From Rhipidocladum racemiflorum (Eukaryota; Streptophyta; Magnoliopsida; Poales; Poaceae), in assembly GCA_036346355.1 (NCBI GenBank), contig CM070581.1:2046001-2110000 (forward strand): a stretch of DNA of 64,000 nt, written 5' to 3'. The notes below the pieces were generated by a model. It saw only the letters and a list, made by a program, of their open reading frames with translations. It was not told the DNA's origin and did not search any database. Below, piece by piece: positions 1 through 11,808 of this stretch (the first letter of the stretch is position 1; each line of letters opens with the position of its first letter). A program made the translations under genes and the position numbers.

Positions 1-201
1 GTGTGATGGTGGGCTACAGCTGGGAGTCCTGTAAATAGAGGAGTTCTAGTCTTCAAAGTTTTTTTTTTTTGGATTAGAGTTAGATTAGGACGAAGAATCC
101 GATTAGGATAACGAAGTATAAACTTATTCCGCTTTTTAGATATGTAGTTTGGGTATAAATTCAGAGGTAGTTCTGAGTTTTGTAAGCTGGAAAGCAAGAA
201 A

Positions 202-1392
202 TGTTAGTTTTAATCTTGTTTTAGGAAAATTTGTTTTTGGTAAGTTTGTTTTGGAAAGTGTTTGGAGTTCGAGTAGAACACATGAGTTGTTACCTCGTCT
301 GGTACTTGATGTTCTGCTATATAAGCATGGAATTGTGACAACAAAGAGCAACACAATAAAGAAAAGGGATTAGAGTTAGATGAACCGGTGTTGCTTTGAC
401 GCTATGTCAAGTAAGGTAGTTGAGTCCGGGACGTTGAAGAGGTGTGTTCGGCGTCTCAAGTCGAGTTCGTTAAAGTTGAGTCCATGATGTTGAAGAGGTG
501 TGTTCACCGTCCAAACTCATGTTCGTCGAAGATGAGTCCAATACATAGAACAGATGTGTTCACCGTCCAAACTCATGATCATCGAATATGAGTCCAATAC
601 GTAGAAGAGATGTGTTCGCCGTCTTGAATTAAGTAAGTCAAGTACAGGGGTGTCGAGGAGATGCGTTCTCCACCCTGTGTCGAATAAAAGTTAGGTAAGT
701 CGTAGTTGATATCGATTACCTCAACAAATTTGAGTTAAGTAAGAAACAAGATTAAGGTGGTGATTGTTAGTTGAGAGGTGCTTCTATGCTCTTCCCTTTT
801 AAAGTTGCACAAATATTAAAGCATAAATGGAGGGTGGATAAGAATTACTTACCCCTTCGTTTGCTTCAAGATTTGTGCAACTTGTATTAGCACGAAAAGC
901 ATAGAAGCATCTCTCTTGTTAGTTTTAATCTTGTTTTAGAAAAGTTTGTTTTAGGTAAGTTTTTTTGGAAAGTATTTGGAGTCCGAGTCGAACACATGAG
1001 TATTACCTAGTCTGGTACTTTATATTCTGCTATATAAACAGGAGATTGTAACAACAAAGAGCAACACAATAAAAAAAAAAAACTAGATCAGAACAACTCC
1101 AGGCGCTCGTGCAGGCACCTTGCCGCACAGTGCATGCATGCAAGGACGCTGACATTACTAGTGCAAGCACGTCATTGTGTTGTTACATTGTTGAAGCACA
1201 TAGTTCCATCCTGCTGCTTGATTGCTCCAGCAAAGACACGCACATCAACATGTGAAGTCTTTGATCAAAGGGAGGCGGAGCTAGTGCTGCACAGCAACAT
1301 GAAGCGCATGCTCTCGTTCACACGGCCGGTGAACGCGCAGCAGACGAAACTATTGCAGTTGGTTTATGTTTAGCTTTCCTATTTGTTCCACA
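202..1392 (+). mobile_element. Internally deleted copia-like element nested in the 5' LTR
   Basis: The element begins TGTTAGTTTTAATC at 202 and ends in CA at 1392. It is flanked by the identical 5-bp duplication AGAAA (197-201 and 1393-1397), which proves an insertion into the LTR around it. About 160 bp of its start (202-362) recurs from 917 (ends with GCAACACAATAAA at ~1070), giving two LTR copies. The left LTR runs directly into 3' internal sequence (repeated 'GAAGAGGTGTGTTCGCC' motifs, ~430-640) and a purine tract at 750-762. One deletion therefore removed the rest of the left LTR, the primer site and gag-pol. The right LTR (765-1392) is itself split by the MITE at 773-915. No coding potential remains. 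Confidence 0.7.
773..915. mobile_element. MULE-type MITE, copy 1 (9-bp TSD)
   Basis: A 143-bp foldback with ends GAGAGGTGCTTCTATGCT and AGCATAGAAGCATCTCTC and a second inner inverted pair (GTTGCACAAAT / ATTTGTGCAAC). It is flanked by the perfect 9-bp duplication TTGTTAGTT (764-772 and 916-924). A 9-bp TSD points to the Mutator (MULE) superfamily. A second copy of exactly the same length lies at 32,593-32,735. Confidence 0.85.
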
Positions 1393-2160
1393 AGAAATAA
1401 CACAAGGGAAAATTGCTCTAAAATTTCTGTGTGTTCTGCGTGTATTCATGATCCAGAGCTAAATCTAACAATTGGTATCAGAGCGAGATTCTCATTTTGA
1501 TTCCATGCTTACTCCGGAAAAGGTTAATACTGCTACAACTCGAGGCAGGCTATCCTTTCGGTTGGCGACACAATAAAAAGAGAGAGAGAGAGAGAGCAGT
1601 GCAACTGCATTTTTTGGGCCCCCCGTGCGGTTGGCGTCGTGACACGCGAAGCAGAGGAGCTTCGGGCGGCGACACCAGAAGAGCGATGGCGGCGACAGAA
1701 AGTCCTACGGCTACAGATGAAAAGTTCACTCGCGGAACTGCTCTAATGCAAGTCTCCGTCACCGTCAAGTTGTGTTACCGGTGAAAAGATAATTAAAGCT
1801 AAGGCAAAAGGTCATAATCATCGATGAGATGCGTCACCGGTGGTATGGCTAGTACGAAGAAGGCGAAACTTCTTAGAGATGCATTCATCGTCATGCGAGT
1901 TGTGTGTAGAAATTAGATGTTACAAGATTGATGGGGTGAATGTTAGAGTAGTTAATCTTGTAAACGGAGTAGAGTCTGAGTCTTGAATGTTTTTGGTTAG
2001 AGTCCGATTAGGACAAGTAAGTAGAATCCTATTTTGTTTTTTGGAGGTTGTAGTTTGGGTTTAAATTTATAGGTACTCTTGAATTTTATAAGCAAGAAAG
2101 TAAGAAATAAATTGGTCTAAAATTTCTGCGTGTTCAGCATGATGAGAACTAAATCTAAAA

Positions 2161-4211
2161 GTATGTAACTAACATGTTTCCTATGTATCGGATAGCAGGT
2201 GGCCACCTTCAAGTGATTGTAAGATTCCTTGTTGGGAACAAAGTTGGGTAAAAATTCTGGGAGCTTCCGGGTTCGGCAGGAAGGCCTCGACAGTTATCTG
2301 AACCTGCATTCTAAAGGCAGCGGGACGATTCGATCAAGTAGAACCTCGATCTGGACTAATCTGAGCCATCCTATGGAGAATGGACAGGTTCCCAACCATA
2401 CATACCTAACAGTCGTTGATTGGGAAGCAGCTTCCTATTAGATTTTCATCCAAGTATATCGATCCATGGATTTGGAGGCATATGATGCTTGACAGAGAAC
2501 TGAAGTGGTGTCTTTTTAATTAGAGACCTTTTCTACAGAGATATCTCTTCAGATTGTTTTTTTTTTTTTTGTCTAGTTTTTAAAACTCTATATTACCTTT
2601 GTTATTATACCTACTGATGTGGATGGGATGCATGCACAGTAAACCGAATTGATTCTTCCATTTTGCACAGTTTTTTACTGATCCATAGGCAACTGGAGCT
2701 GCCGTCTGTTCTCCTGTGAAAGTGGTTCAATCTATGGTCCGAGTGATCACTATTCACTACGCAGGCAGAACTGAAGATGCTTAGGGTACATAACTCAATG
2801 GATCGAGGTACCAAATCAGCTAGGTAATAATATCAAGGGCAGGCTAATCCTGTCTATGGTCCATTCCGTTGAATATTTGTTGTCGTGTAGCCGAAGAACG
2901 AAGCTCTCAACTCACAAACAAAAATTAAAATTAGATAAAAACATAAAGATGTTGTCCTAGTCTTATCTCTCTATGGATGTTTCTGTCATGGGCTTTTGTA
3001 TGCGATGAAAGCCTCTGCCCCTGTTATACAGGTGGAGGAGATGCTTATTTAGATTTTATTTGGGAGGGTCGTTCTTGACCGAGATCCATGTAGATAGGCT
3101 AGGATTTGAACCATGGATAGGATTTGGAGGCATCTGATGCTTGACAAAGAACCGAAGTGGTCTAAAATATCTCCTCAGATTGTTTTTTTTGTCTAGTTGT
3201 TAATACTCAATATTACCATTGTTATACCTACTGATGTGGCTAGAATGCATGCACCGTAAACCGAATTGATTCTTCCATTTCCACGCTCTTTCAGTTTTTT
3301 TACTGATCCATAGGCAACTGGAGCTGACGTTCTGTTCTTCTGTGAGAGCGGTTCAATCTACGGTCCGAGTCCGAGTGATCACTACGCAGAACTGAAGATG
3401 CTCAGGGTACACAACTTATTGGATCAAGGTACCAAATCAGCTAGGTAATAATATCAAGGCCTGGATTGTCCTATCTATGGTCTATTCTGTTGTATATTCG
3501 CAGTCGTGTTGTCGATGAACAAATCTCTTAACTCATAAATAAGAATTAAAAGTAGATAAAAACATAAAGATATTGTTCTAGTCTTATCTCTTTATGAATC
3601 TTTCTGGACTTTTGTATATAAATAATGAAAGCCTCCTGCCTCCTTTATACGGGTGGAGGAGGTCCCTCTGAAGGTCTTGTTTGGGAGTTTTATTCTTGAC
3701 TGAGATCCATGTAGATGGATCCATATTTTATAGATATCCGTTTCGGGTTTTGATAAGTTTCATCCGGATGTTTTCTTTAGCAACCATCATCCAAATTCTG
3801 GGCCATTGGATTTGCTTTCAGATCGATGCACACCCCCCTGAATTCGAGGTGGGTTAATCCTACGGATGTGTGTTTTGATTGTACGGTCCAAAGTTTGGAT
3901 GATTTTTAGGACAAAAACATCCGGATGATGCCTATACACTCCCTTCAAACAAAACATATAGTTTGATTTGCGATATGATGTCCACTCCTCGAAACACACC
4001 GATATACAACACATTCAACTTCTAATACCCATTAACGTGCATTTTGCCAGGTTTAGTTCAGGGTTCAGGCACCTACACTGTAGGAACAGAAAATTTAATT
4101 GCAACAGTTTAGAGAACTTGATAATTATCCTGAAGTACATGAAAGATATAACCACAACCTGTTCGGAGGACACACGGTACAAAGACACGGTATTTATTCT
4201 GTGACAACTGA
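2161..4211. repeat. Duplicated C2-gene upstream flank, unit A copy
   Basis: Non-coding sequence closely matching 21,525-23,300, in the same orientation and order. Shared stretches include GTATGTAACTAACATGTTTC at the left edge and the TTATTCTGTGACAACTGACA block at the right edge. Bases 1-30 match 21,494-21,522, just upstream of the C2 gene ATG, so a further C2 gene probably lies left of the window. Unit A also has an internal tandem duplication: ~2460-3110 and ~3118-3680 both carry the ACCGAATTGATTCTTCC and GATCCATAGGCAACTGGAGC blocks, whereas unit B has one copy. No credible coding region is present. Confidence 0.75.
3679..3950. mobile_element. Possible MITE (CATCCGGATG family)
   Basis: Inverted ends GTTTGGGAGT (3679) and ACTCCCTTCAAAC (ending 3950), with an inner inverted pair built on CATCCGGATGTTTT / AAAACATCCGGATG. 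A related sequence with the same CATCCGGATG motifs lies at ~26,945-27,150, and a short remnant with one end pair lies at ~22,900-22,975 in unit B. No clear TSD was found, so the superfamily is open. Confidence 0.4.
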
Positions 4212-4455
4212 CAACTATTCTAACATTCTTTTTTTAATCTTGACACATGAACTCTTCTTCGTTGAGATAATTGATCTCAACTATGACTTTCCCTAACTCA
4301 TACTCGATAAAGTATGAAAACACATCTCCTCAACATTCCATACTCATCTTCGACGTACTCGACTCTGGACGGCGAATGCATCTCCTCAATATCCCGGACT
4401 CAACTCTTATGGACTCGACTTAGGATGGCAAACACACCTTATCAATATTCTGGAC

Positions 4456-4690
4456 TCAAAGCAGCACTGATTTATAATCACTTTGAGCTTCAGCAAGGCG
4501 CTTTTTTTTCTCCACCTTCATCTTGCGGCACTCCGACGCGAAATGCTCATGATCATTACAATTATAGCACTTTTTTCTTGCCTTATCGAATTTTTGATTC
4601 TTGTGGCCTCGTCCACCATCATCGTTAGAGCTACAAAAGGAGCCCTCGCTGTCGCGCCTCAACAATCAGGCCGACCACTCGGTGCGCGTC
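4456..4690 (-). pseudogene. Copia gag fragment with CCHC zinc knuckle
   Basis: The minus-strand reading frame contains CYNCNDHEHFASEC, a complete C-X2-C-X4-H-X4-C zinc knuckle of the type that binds retroelement RNA in gag. Lys/Arg-rich flanks are typical. This is the C-terminal part of the gag whose N-terminal part is at 17,140-17,790; the two were separated by the hAT insertion. In the plus-strand relative near 19,165-19,215 the first Cys and the His of this knuckle are both changed to Tyr. That copy has decayed, while this knuckle stayed intact. Confidence 0.7.
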
Positions 4691-5229
4691 AGGCAGGGTT
4701 CCACTTTTCGATGAATTTCGGTCAAATTTTGCGAAATTCGACCTTACCGTTACTGTTTGAGAAGGAATTTCGTTCGATTTAGTGATCAAATTAAAATTAA
4801 AATTCAAAAATTATAAAAATGTGTTACATTTTTTTTGAAAATTTTTTGTGTAAGGTCCTGAGGAAGTTCTAATGATGATGTAAAATTTTCAGATTTTTAT
4901 CAAACAGGTGTATTTTTAAAAAAATTTGAAAGTGATATTGTATTTATATATGCTCTTCTGTTTTTTTATTTTATAGGGTACTAAATAAAGTATAATATTT
5001 ATGAAACTTTTTTTATGAGTTCCTTAGGAAATTATAATGTTTATGTAAAATTTACAATTTTTATCAAACATGTGTATTTTTAAAAAATTCTAACAATGCT
5101 ATTGTATTTGTATAAACTCTTCTATTTTTGATTTTTTAGGGGCAACTAATGAAGTATAATATTTATGAAAATTTTACTATATTATACTTGGGTAATATTT
5201 ATCATGACATTAAAATTTCAGAGAATGAT

Positions 5230-5878
5230 TGTCGGGGGGTCGGGTAATTTCCATAAATTACCTCGGATGCCACCAACGACCAAGCTCGCTCCCGCCCGAG
5301 CTACCAGGAGGTCGTTACCCTGGATTGTCTAATCAGAATTCGGAGGGCTACGCATTCCGGCTGATTCCGAGCTCGGGCTCGGGTGGGACCAAGAATGCAT
5401 CGTATTCCAGTCGATTCCGAGCTCGGTGTCGGCCATCGGCCGACCTTACGTGGTCTCGGGGTCGGTGGGAATAACCACCCGAGCGTAACTTCCGTTGGCC
5501 CGTTACGTTTCCCGTGGGAGCGTGGCGGAAAGATAGGATCCACCAGTTGCCACGGTTGGACGAGGTCCAAACGTGCGGGTAGTGGGGTCGTGGAGTTCGA
5601 TCCTTTGTAAGCTATAAAAGCGTCCCCATCATGAGGGGGACAAAGCAACATACCACGCACAGACTGTAAGACTCAGACACATTGCAAGAGTAAACGAGAG
5701 CTGGAGTAGGGCTATTATCTCTTTCCTGAGAGGCCCGAACCAGGGTAAACTGCTGTGTCCACGCTCGTTGAAATCTGGTGAGTCGTTCCTCGAGTAATCC
5801 CTCACGTAAGAAGGGGTCACAGTTGGTCCCTCCACCAACAAGTAAGCTCGGCGGGGGCCTGTTCCCCAATCGTCGACA
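5230..5878 (+). repeat. Gypsy 5' LTR
   Basis: 649 bp, starting TGTCGGGGGGTCGGG and ending CAATCGTCGACA. It matches the 3' LTR along its length with small indels. A GC-rich body is followed by GCTATAAAAGCGTCCCCATC (~5610-5630), a plausible TATA box for element transcription. Confidence 0.88.
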
Positions 5879-5899
5879 GCTGGCGCCGTCCGTGGGGAC
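5879..5899 (+). other. Gypsy primer-binding site
   Basis: TGGCGCCGTCCGTGGGGAC lies two bases after the 5' LTR. The TGGCGCCGT start would pair with the 3' end of a tRNA ending ACGGCGCCA, such as tRNA-Asp. This is the usual priming position for minus-strand DNA synthesis. Confidence 0.75.
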
Positions 5900-5930
5900 C
5901 GACTTTCCCTTTCGTGAGGAATCCCGAAGA

Positions 5931-7846
5931 ATGTCAGAATCCCAGAACCACCAGGGGCTCTACGCCCCCGAGATCGGGGAAGAGGACAAGCAGTTCTTCG
6001 ACAATGGGGCGGGGGCGTCGCCGCATTAAGAATCAAGGCAGTTCCAGGAGCTTTTCCCTGGAAGCCGCCGACTGCCGGGCGATTCTTTCGCTCCACCGGC
6101 GCCCTCTCGGACGGCGAATGCGGCCGAGCTCTACGATGGTCTGGACATCCCCGACCTCTACGAGCTCGACCAGGGGACCGCTTCACGGGGAGACACCGTG
6201 ATGTCCCCCTCGCGATCCGTCCAATCCCGTAACGTCTTCGTTGCGGAAGAGGATGGAAATGCCGGGAGCAAATCCCCGGCTGAAGCGCGTCTTCACCGCT
6301 ACGAAGCGGCCAAAGAGCACCTGCAGGCATCCCTGAATCGGACGCTGACCAGCTTACGCCGGCAAGTCCGAGGTGGCCTGACTGACAAGACCAGGGCCGA
6401 AGTTCGCGAGAATTTCCACGCAGCGTCACGGACTCCGAGTTCCGTGCGACGACGAACGAGCTCGTCACCCCGCGTTCCCCCAAGCGGGGAACGCCTTCAA
6501 GCCCTGGCCACGGTGGTGCGCAACCTCAGAGAGTTTCCTGAGCAGGTCGACCTAGAAGCCATGGGCGCGGCCGTGGCCGACGACCTCGAGGAAATCGCCA
6601 CAGACATAAGGGCGGCGGAGGCCTCCCGGGAAAGGGGCGCCCAGAGCAATTCCTGGGAACGCCGCCGCCGGGCGTCCGAGCGCCACCACCCCGATGACTC
6701 ACGCAGCCGCACCAGAGTGGCTGGCGCGAAGCAGGCCGGGCTCGGGAGGGCACCGGAGCAATTCAGGGGGCTCCTCGGGACCCGGCGGAATCGAGCCCAC
6801 CCAGGCGAGCAGGGCCGAACATTCCTCATCGGGCCATTCCCCATCCTACAGCGTAGGAGACTTTCTCGCTGGGCCCACTAACCTCGGGCTCGGTGGTGGG
6901 GATCGCCCGACCGCCAGCGCTTCGTGGCGATCGCCCAACGATCCGTGTTCGGGTGCGATGCGTTCGCGACATCGCCGCGACGAGTGACCTGGCCGACAAG
7001 GTTTAAGCCGGGTCACATCGAGAGATTCGATGGGACTCGTAACCCCGACGAAGTTTCTCTCGATCTACACCACGGCCATTTTAGCCGCCGGGGTGATGAA
7101 AGGGTGATGGCCAACTTTCGCCCCTGATCCTGGGCGGGCGGCTCGGGCGTGGCTATTCAACCGTAGGAGAACTTCGATCCGGTCCTGGGCCCGGTGGCGG
7201 CACTCTCGAGCCAACTTCCGTGAGTCGCTACGTCCGCCGAGGAAGGAGCGCGACCTGAGCGTCTGACATGCACGAGGGCGAACCTGCGCTTGATTCGCCC
7301 AGCGCTTCATGCAAGTGCGCAATTCCATCCCGAGCATCTCGGATGAGGCGGTCGTCCGGGCTTTCAAGTTCGGGGTCCGAGACGTACGCTTTACTCAGGA
7401 CCTCGAAATCCACCCGGACATCACAGCCAACGAGCTGTTCCGCATGGCTGACCGTTACGCCAACGCGGACGAGGCCGTCCAATGGAAGAAGTCGCTAGGC
7501 GAGGAAAGCTGCCCTCGGCCGGGCTCGAAGGGGCATCAAGCCGAAAGAGCGTAAGCTCGATCGAGAAAAAAATCAAAAAGAAGAAAAAATCCTCCGTCTC
7601 CGGCGTGGTGGCAGCCATCGAAAGACAACGGCCGACCTCGCAGTCGTATAGGGGGGGGCCCCAAAAGGAAAGGGTCGACCGGTTCAGCGGAACAACGAGC
7701 AGAACCGGGGCGACCAAGAGCGCGGCGACCAACGCGGGCGGGCTAGTGCCTACTTCTGCCCGCTCCACCAGGCGCATGGGCACGACCTGCGGAATTGCAG
7801 AACGTGGGCCTCCCGCCTGGAGCAGTTCTACAATGGTAAGGGTCCC
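5931..7846 (+). pseudogene. Gypsy gag (frameshifted)
   Basis: Gag begins near the ATG at 5931 (MSESQNHQGLYAPEIGEE) and is spread over several frames. Recognisable stretches are PTRFKPGHIERFDGTRNPDE around 6990-7050, an entry motif of the plant retro-gag domain, and IPSISDEAVVRAFKFGVRD with the following ITANELFRMADRYANADEA at 7320-7480. These encode capsid-type structural protein. Frames change at least at ~7050-7300 and ~7500-7840. The ~7750-7800 region (CPLHQAHGHDLRNC in a shifted frame) resembles the gag zinc-knuckle end. No intact protein can be made. Confidence 0.7.
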
Positions 7847-8567
7847 ATGCCCACGCTCCCCGAGATGGAAGGAGACGTCAAGGGCAAGAAGCCCGCCGAG
7901 GAGCAAGACACCGACATGGAGTACCAAGAGCCGAGAAACCACATCGCCGTGATATTCGGGGGCTCCGCCGCCTATGGGTCGCGTCGGGAGTTAAAGGAGG
8001 CCGCGCGCGAGGTACTCCGTGTCACTCAGGGGAAGCCTCCTGTCCAGCAGCTCAAGTGGTCCGAGCTGCCGATCACCTTCTCCAAGGACGACTGCCCTCC
8101 GGGAATGACGAAACCCCAAAGGCTCCCGTTGGTCGTTAGCCCAACGATCTGCAACACCGCAGTAGGTCGGGTCCTTGTGGACTGCGGGAGCTCCCTGGAC
8201 CTGATGTCTGCCAAGGTCTTGGACGAAATGCATCCTCGCTCCAAGATCAAAAGCATGGTGGTCCCGTTCTACGGGATAGTACCGAACGTCGGTCGTGCCA
8301 CTCGGCCAGATCGTCTGCCCGATAACGTTCGGCAATCCGAGCAACTTCCGAACGGAGCTAATCACGTTCGAAGTGGTCGATTTCGAGTCGGCTTACAACG
8401 CCATCCTGGGCCGACCAGCGCTCGCCAAATTCATGGCCGCCACTCATCACGGGTACCAATGCTTGAAGGTCCCCGGCCCCGGCGGCGTGATCACGATCAA
8501 GGGAAGCCCAAAAGCAGCTCTGAACTGCGACGAGAGGGCGTTGGACATGGTCGGTCAATCGCCCTAA
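7847..8567 (+). pseudogene. Gypsy aspartic protease region
   Basis: The frame contains AVIFGGSAAYGSRRELKEAA and, near 8168-8225, VLVDCGSSLDLMSAKVLDEM. That position holds the retroelement aspartic-protease active-site loop (D-[ST]-G-S/A), here D-C-G-S. The downstream motif YNAILGRPAL lies in another frame (8295-8567), so a frameshift near 8290 breaks the domain. The protease would cut the gag-pol polyprotein. Confidence 0.75.
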
Positions 8568-8779
8568 CGCGGGCCCGAGCAAGAGCCGAGGAGTTCCCGG
8601 CCCAAGGCTAGCCTCCAAGCTGGGGGAGAAACCAAGGCCATCCCGTTGTGCGACGCAAAGCCAGACAAGGTCGTGCACGTGGGGGCTTCCCTAGATCCTA
8701 AATAGGAACTCGAGCTCGTGACCTTCCTCCGGAGAAGCGCGGACACGTTCGCCTGGGAACCGTCCGACATGCCCGAGTC

Positions 8780-9640
8780 CCAAGGAGGTCGTCGAGCACA
8801 AAGCTAGCGATTCGGCGACAAAAGCCTGTGGCGAAGCTCAGGCGCTTCTCCCCGGAGAAGCAAGCCATCATCAGAGAGGAACTGGACAAGCTCCTCAAAG
8901 CCGGTTTCATTCGGGAGGTCGACCATTCCGATTGGTTGGCCAACCCAGTCATCGTGATGAAGAAAGGAGGCAAGTGGCGCATGTGTGTCGATCACACGGG
9001 GCTGAATGCCGCATGCCCGAAGGACAATTTCCCGCTACCTCGGATAGACCAGTTGGTCGACGCGACGGCCGGCTCCGAGGCGATGAGCTTTCTGGACGCC
9101 TACTCAGGCTATCACCAGATCGGCATATCGCCCGACGACGAGGAGAAAACTTCCTTCATCACGCCGTTTGGCACATTCTGCTACACGACCATGTCCTTCG
9201 GTCTAAGGAACGCCGAGCGACCTTCCAGCCGCCTTATGCGAAAAACCTTCTCGAACCAAATAGGTCGAAACCTGGAAGTGTATGTAGACGACATAGTCGT
9301 CAAGAGCAAAATGGCCTCCGACCATGTATCCGATCTAGAGGAGACTTTTCATAACCTCAACAAGCATCGAATAAAGTTAAACCCGGAAAAATGTGTGTTC
9401 GGGGTCAAAGCTGGCAAGGTGCTCGGATACATGATCGGCCCACAAGGAATCGGGGCCAACCCAGAGAAGATAGAAGCCATCGAGAACATGCGACCACCGA
9501 CTTGCACTCGGGAGGTCCAGTCCTGGATCGAGGATGGCGGCCTTAAGTCGTTTCATCTCGCGGCTCGGGGAACGCGGCCTACCTTTCTTCAAGGCGCTCC
9601 GGAAGCACGACGGTTTCACTTGGACAGATGAAGCAGACCG
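8780..9640 (+). pseudogene. Gypsy reverse transcriptase
   Basis: A clear reverse-transcriptase core reads from about 8828. It has NPVIVMKKGGKWRMCVD, the PLPRIDQLVDATAG finger motif, AYSGYHQIGI with a catalytic Asp, and the polymerase box YVDDIVVKS near 9280-9305 holding the two catalytic Asp residues. KCVFGVKAGKVLGYM marks the thumb. A frameshift near 9520 moves the reading into the next frame (RFISRLGERGLPFFKALRK). The usual SFGLKNAGATYQR block reads SFGLRNAERPSSRL, suggesting a small compensated indel. Polymerase identity is certain; function is lost. Confidence 0.9.
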
Positions 9641-10480
9641 CTCTTTCAAAGAGCTTAAACTATATTTGTCAAGACCCCCGGTCTTGACCACACCCAGAGT
9701 AGGAGAGGTCCTCTTGCTTTACCTGGTCGCCACACCCCATGCGGTAAGCGCCGTCATCACAGTAGAACGGGACGGGTGCGGCGCCGATCTACTACGTCAG
9801 CGAAGTCTTACACGGACCAAAGGAGCGTTACCCCGAGGTCCAGAAACTCCTTTATACGCTCCTCGTGGCCTCGAAGAAATTAAGACACTACTTCCAGGCA
9901 CACAAAATCCAAGTCCCGACCAACTTCCCACGAGAGAAATTCTCGGAATCGGGGCCAGCGGCGGATCGCGAAATGGGCCATGGAGCTCGCCGGTCGAGAT
10001 CGAATTCTCGGCGAACCGCGATCAAATCTCAGGTCCTAGCGGACTTCCTAGCCGAATGGACAAACCCGCCCCGCCCGAACCGAACTCCAACCAGGCCGAG
10101 CACGGTCCGGGTCATGCACTTCGACGGATCCCGAGCTTACGATTGCTCGGGGTCGGAGTGGTCCTCGAATCCCCTCGGGGAGCGGATCCAAGACGCCCTC
10201 CAACTGCGCCGGCGCAACAAACAACGCAGCAGAATCTGAAGGTCCGCTAGCCAAGCCGGGCATGCAAAGCGCTCGAGTCCAACGACTAATCGCGAAGGGC
10301 GACTCGCGGTGGTCGCCAACCAGGTTAACAAGGAGTATCGGTGTTCGATGACTCAATGGCGCTTTACCTGGCTGAAGTAAGGAAGATGGAGAAGTACTTG
10401 AAACTTGAGGTCTTGTACATTCCCGGGAAGGACAATGCCCTGGCCGACCATCTATCGAAGGTCGGTTCCGTCGACCTTCC
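9640..10480 (+). pseudogene. Gypsy RNase H region, apparently duplicated
   Basis: The first RNase H-like part follows the polymerase (SFKELKLYLSRPPVLTTPRV, then LYLVATPHAVSAVI). A second segment begins near 10,110 with VMHFDGSRAYDCSGS, the D-G-S start of an RNase H fold. It ends with YLAEVRKMEKYLKLEVLYIP and NALADHLSK near 10,350-10,460, the usual archaeal-type RNase H tail. A second RNase H copy is a known trait of the Tat lineage. The reading frame changes several times. Confidence 0.65.
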
Positions 10481-10624
10481 CGCCCGGCGGTGCTCGTCGA
10501 GCACCTTTACAAGCCCTCCATACCCACCAAGGAGGAGGCAACCGAGACGGGTGGTACCGTCTCCTTCCTCGAGCAGACGCGAGTTGGATGACGCCATTCA
10601 TCCAAGATCTCGCTCACGGGACCT

Positions 10625-11808
10625 TTGAGGAGGAAGCCGAGAAATCCGGCTCATAAGACGCTCCTCACCTACAAATTGGTCGAAGGACTCTTATATCACA
10701 AAGGTGCACTTGGAGTCCTCTCCAAATGCATCACCCAAGAGGAAGGCAAATATCTCCTCAGGATATCCACGACGGAATGTGTGGAGCTCACTCGCCCTTC
10801 AGACCTTGGTGAGCAAAGCCTTCCGGTTAGGTTACTCTTGGCCGACGGCTCTGCCGACGACGCTCAATAGTAACCTCCTGCCCGATCTTGCCGATTCCAT
10901 GCTCGGAAGGTCCATCACCGGCATACGGCGCTCTGAGACCATGCCGCTAACCTGGCCGTTCTCGGTTTGGGGCATCGACATACTCGGTCCATTTCCCAGG
11001 GGAAGGAGGGGTTGTAAATACCTGTTCGTCACAATCGACACCTTCACTAAATGGATCGAGGCCGAGCCTGTATCAACCATCTCGGCACAGGCGGCTAAAA
11101 GGTTCTTCCGCAATAATGTAGTAACCCGCTTTGGCGTTCCGAGTCGCCTCATTACCGACAACGGCACTCAGTTCACAAGCGAGGTGTTTCAGGCTTATTG
11201 CGAGGAGGTCGGGACCAAGATATGCTTCGCATCCGTGGCCCACCCACAGAGCAATGGGGCGGCCGAGCGCCGACGGGCGATCGTCAAGGAATCAAGAAGA
11301 GAGTTTTCAAGAGCCTCGATCGGCATGGTCGCCTGGGTGGACGAGCTACCCCGCCCTCTGGTCGATCCGCACCACGACGAGCCGAGCCACGGGGAGACCC
11401 CCTTTCGGCTCGTATATGGCGCGGAAGGCTGTCCTACCCGCCGAGGTTGTCCTAGGATCCCCGAGGTGAACCTGGCCGATAACATCGACGCGCGAAGGCG
11501 AACGCCTTCTCGACCTCGACCTTGCGGAGGCGACTCGTGAACGGGCTCTGTTGCGATCCGCGGTTTACCTGCAAGCTCTTCGCAGGCACGCCGCTAAATC
11601 GGTACGACCAAGGACCTTACACGTCGGCGACCTCGTTCTGCGACGGGTCCAAGACCTGTCAAAAGCCAACAAGCTAACGCCAAGATGGGAAGGTCCTTAC
11701 ACGGTCGTCTCAACAGCACGCCCGGGGGCTGTCCGCCTTGCAATGGAAGATGGTCGAGAATTAGCTAGTACTTGGAACATCGACCAACTGCGTAAGTTCC
11801 ATGTCTAA
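10625..11808 (+). pseudogene. Gypsy integrase
   Basis: The DDE core is readable: WGIDILGPFP (first Asp) near 10,970, DTFTKWIEAEPVSTISAQAA, LITDNGTQFTS (second Asp) near 11,150, and HPQSNGAAERRRAIVKE where the catalytic Glu is expected near 11,270. The C-terminal part continues in another frame at 11,551-11,808 (LHVGDLVLRRVQDLSKANK ... WEGPYTVVS ... WNIDQLRKF), the SH3-like end that stops at TAA just before 11,810. This enzyme would insert the DNA copy. Frameshifts between 11,290 and 11,550 inactivate it. Confidence 0.85.

Larger units (their letters stand above)
31..2160 (+). mobile_element. Short non-autonomous Ty1-copia element with a nested insertion
   Basis: LTR retroelement with little internal sequence. 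The 3' LTR (1941-2160) starts TGTTAGAGTAGTTAATC and follows a purine tract. The 5' LTR lacks its first ~20 bases and is split: 31-201 carries the U3 half and 1393-1470 the end, with another element between. Immediately after the 5' LTR lies a primer-binding site, TGGTATCAGAGC (1473-1484), complementary to plant initiator tRNA-Met. The ~470 bp interior (1471-1940) shows no gag or pol, so the element depended on a relative. The same LTR family bounds the gag-bearing element at 18,184-19,833. The corresponding site in the duplicated flank near 21,520-21,535 lacks the element, so it inserted after the flank was duplicated. Confidence 0.75.

Noticed and set aside
1134..1373. Short plus-strand ORF, 79 codons
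   Set aside because: It lies within the right LTR of the nested copia derivative and has no similarity to any known family.
5629..6483. Minus-strand 284-codon ORF over the Gypsy 5' LTR and gag
   Set aside because: It overlaps the LTR, primer site and gag start in antisense, with no recognisable domain and extreme arginine/proline content typical of antisense GC-rich DNA.
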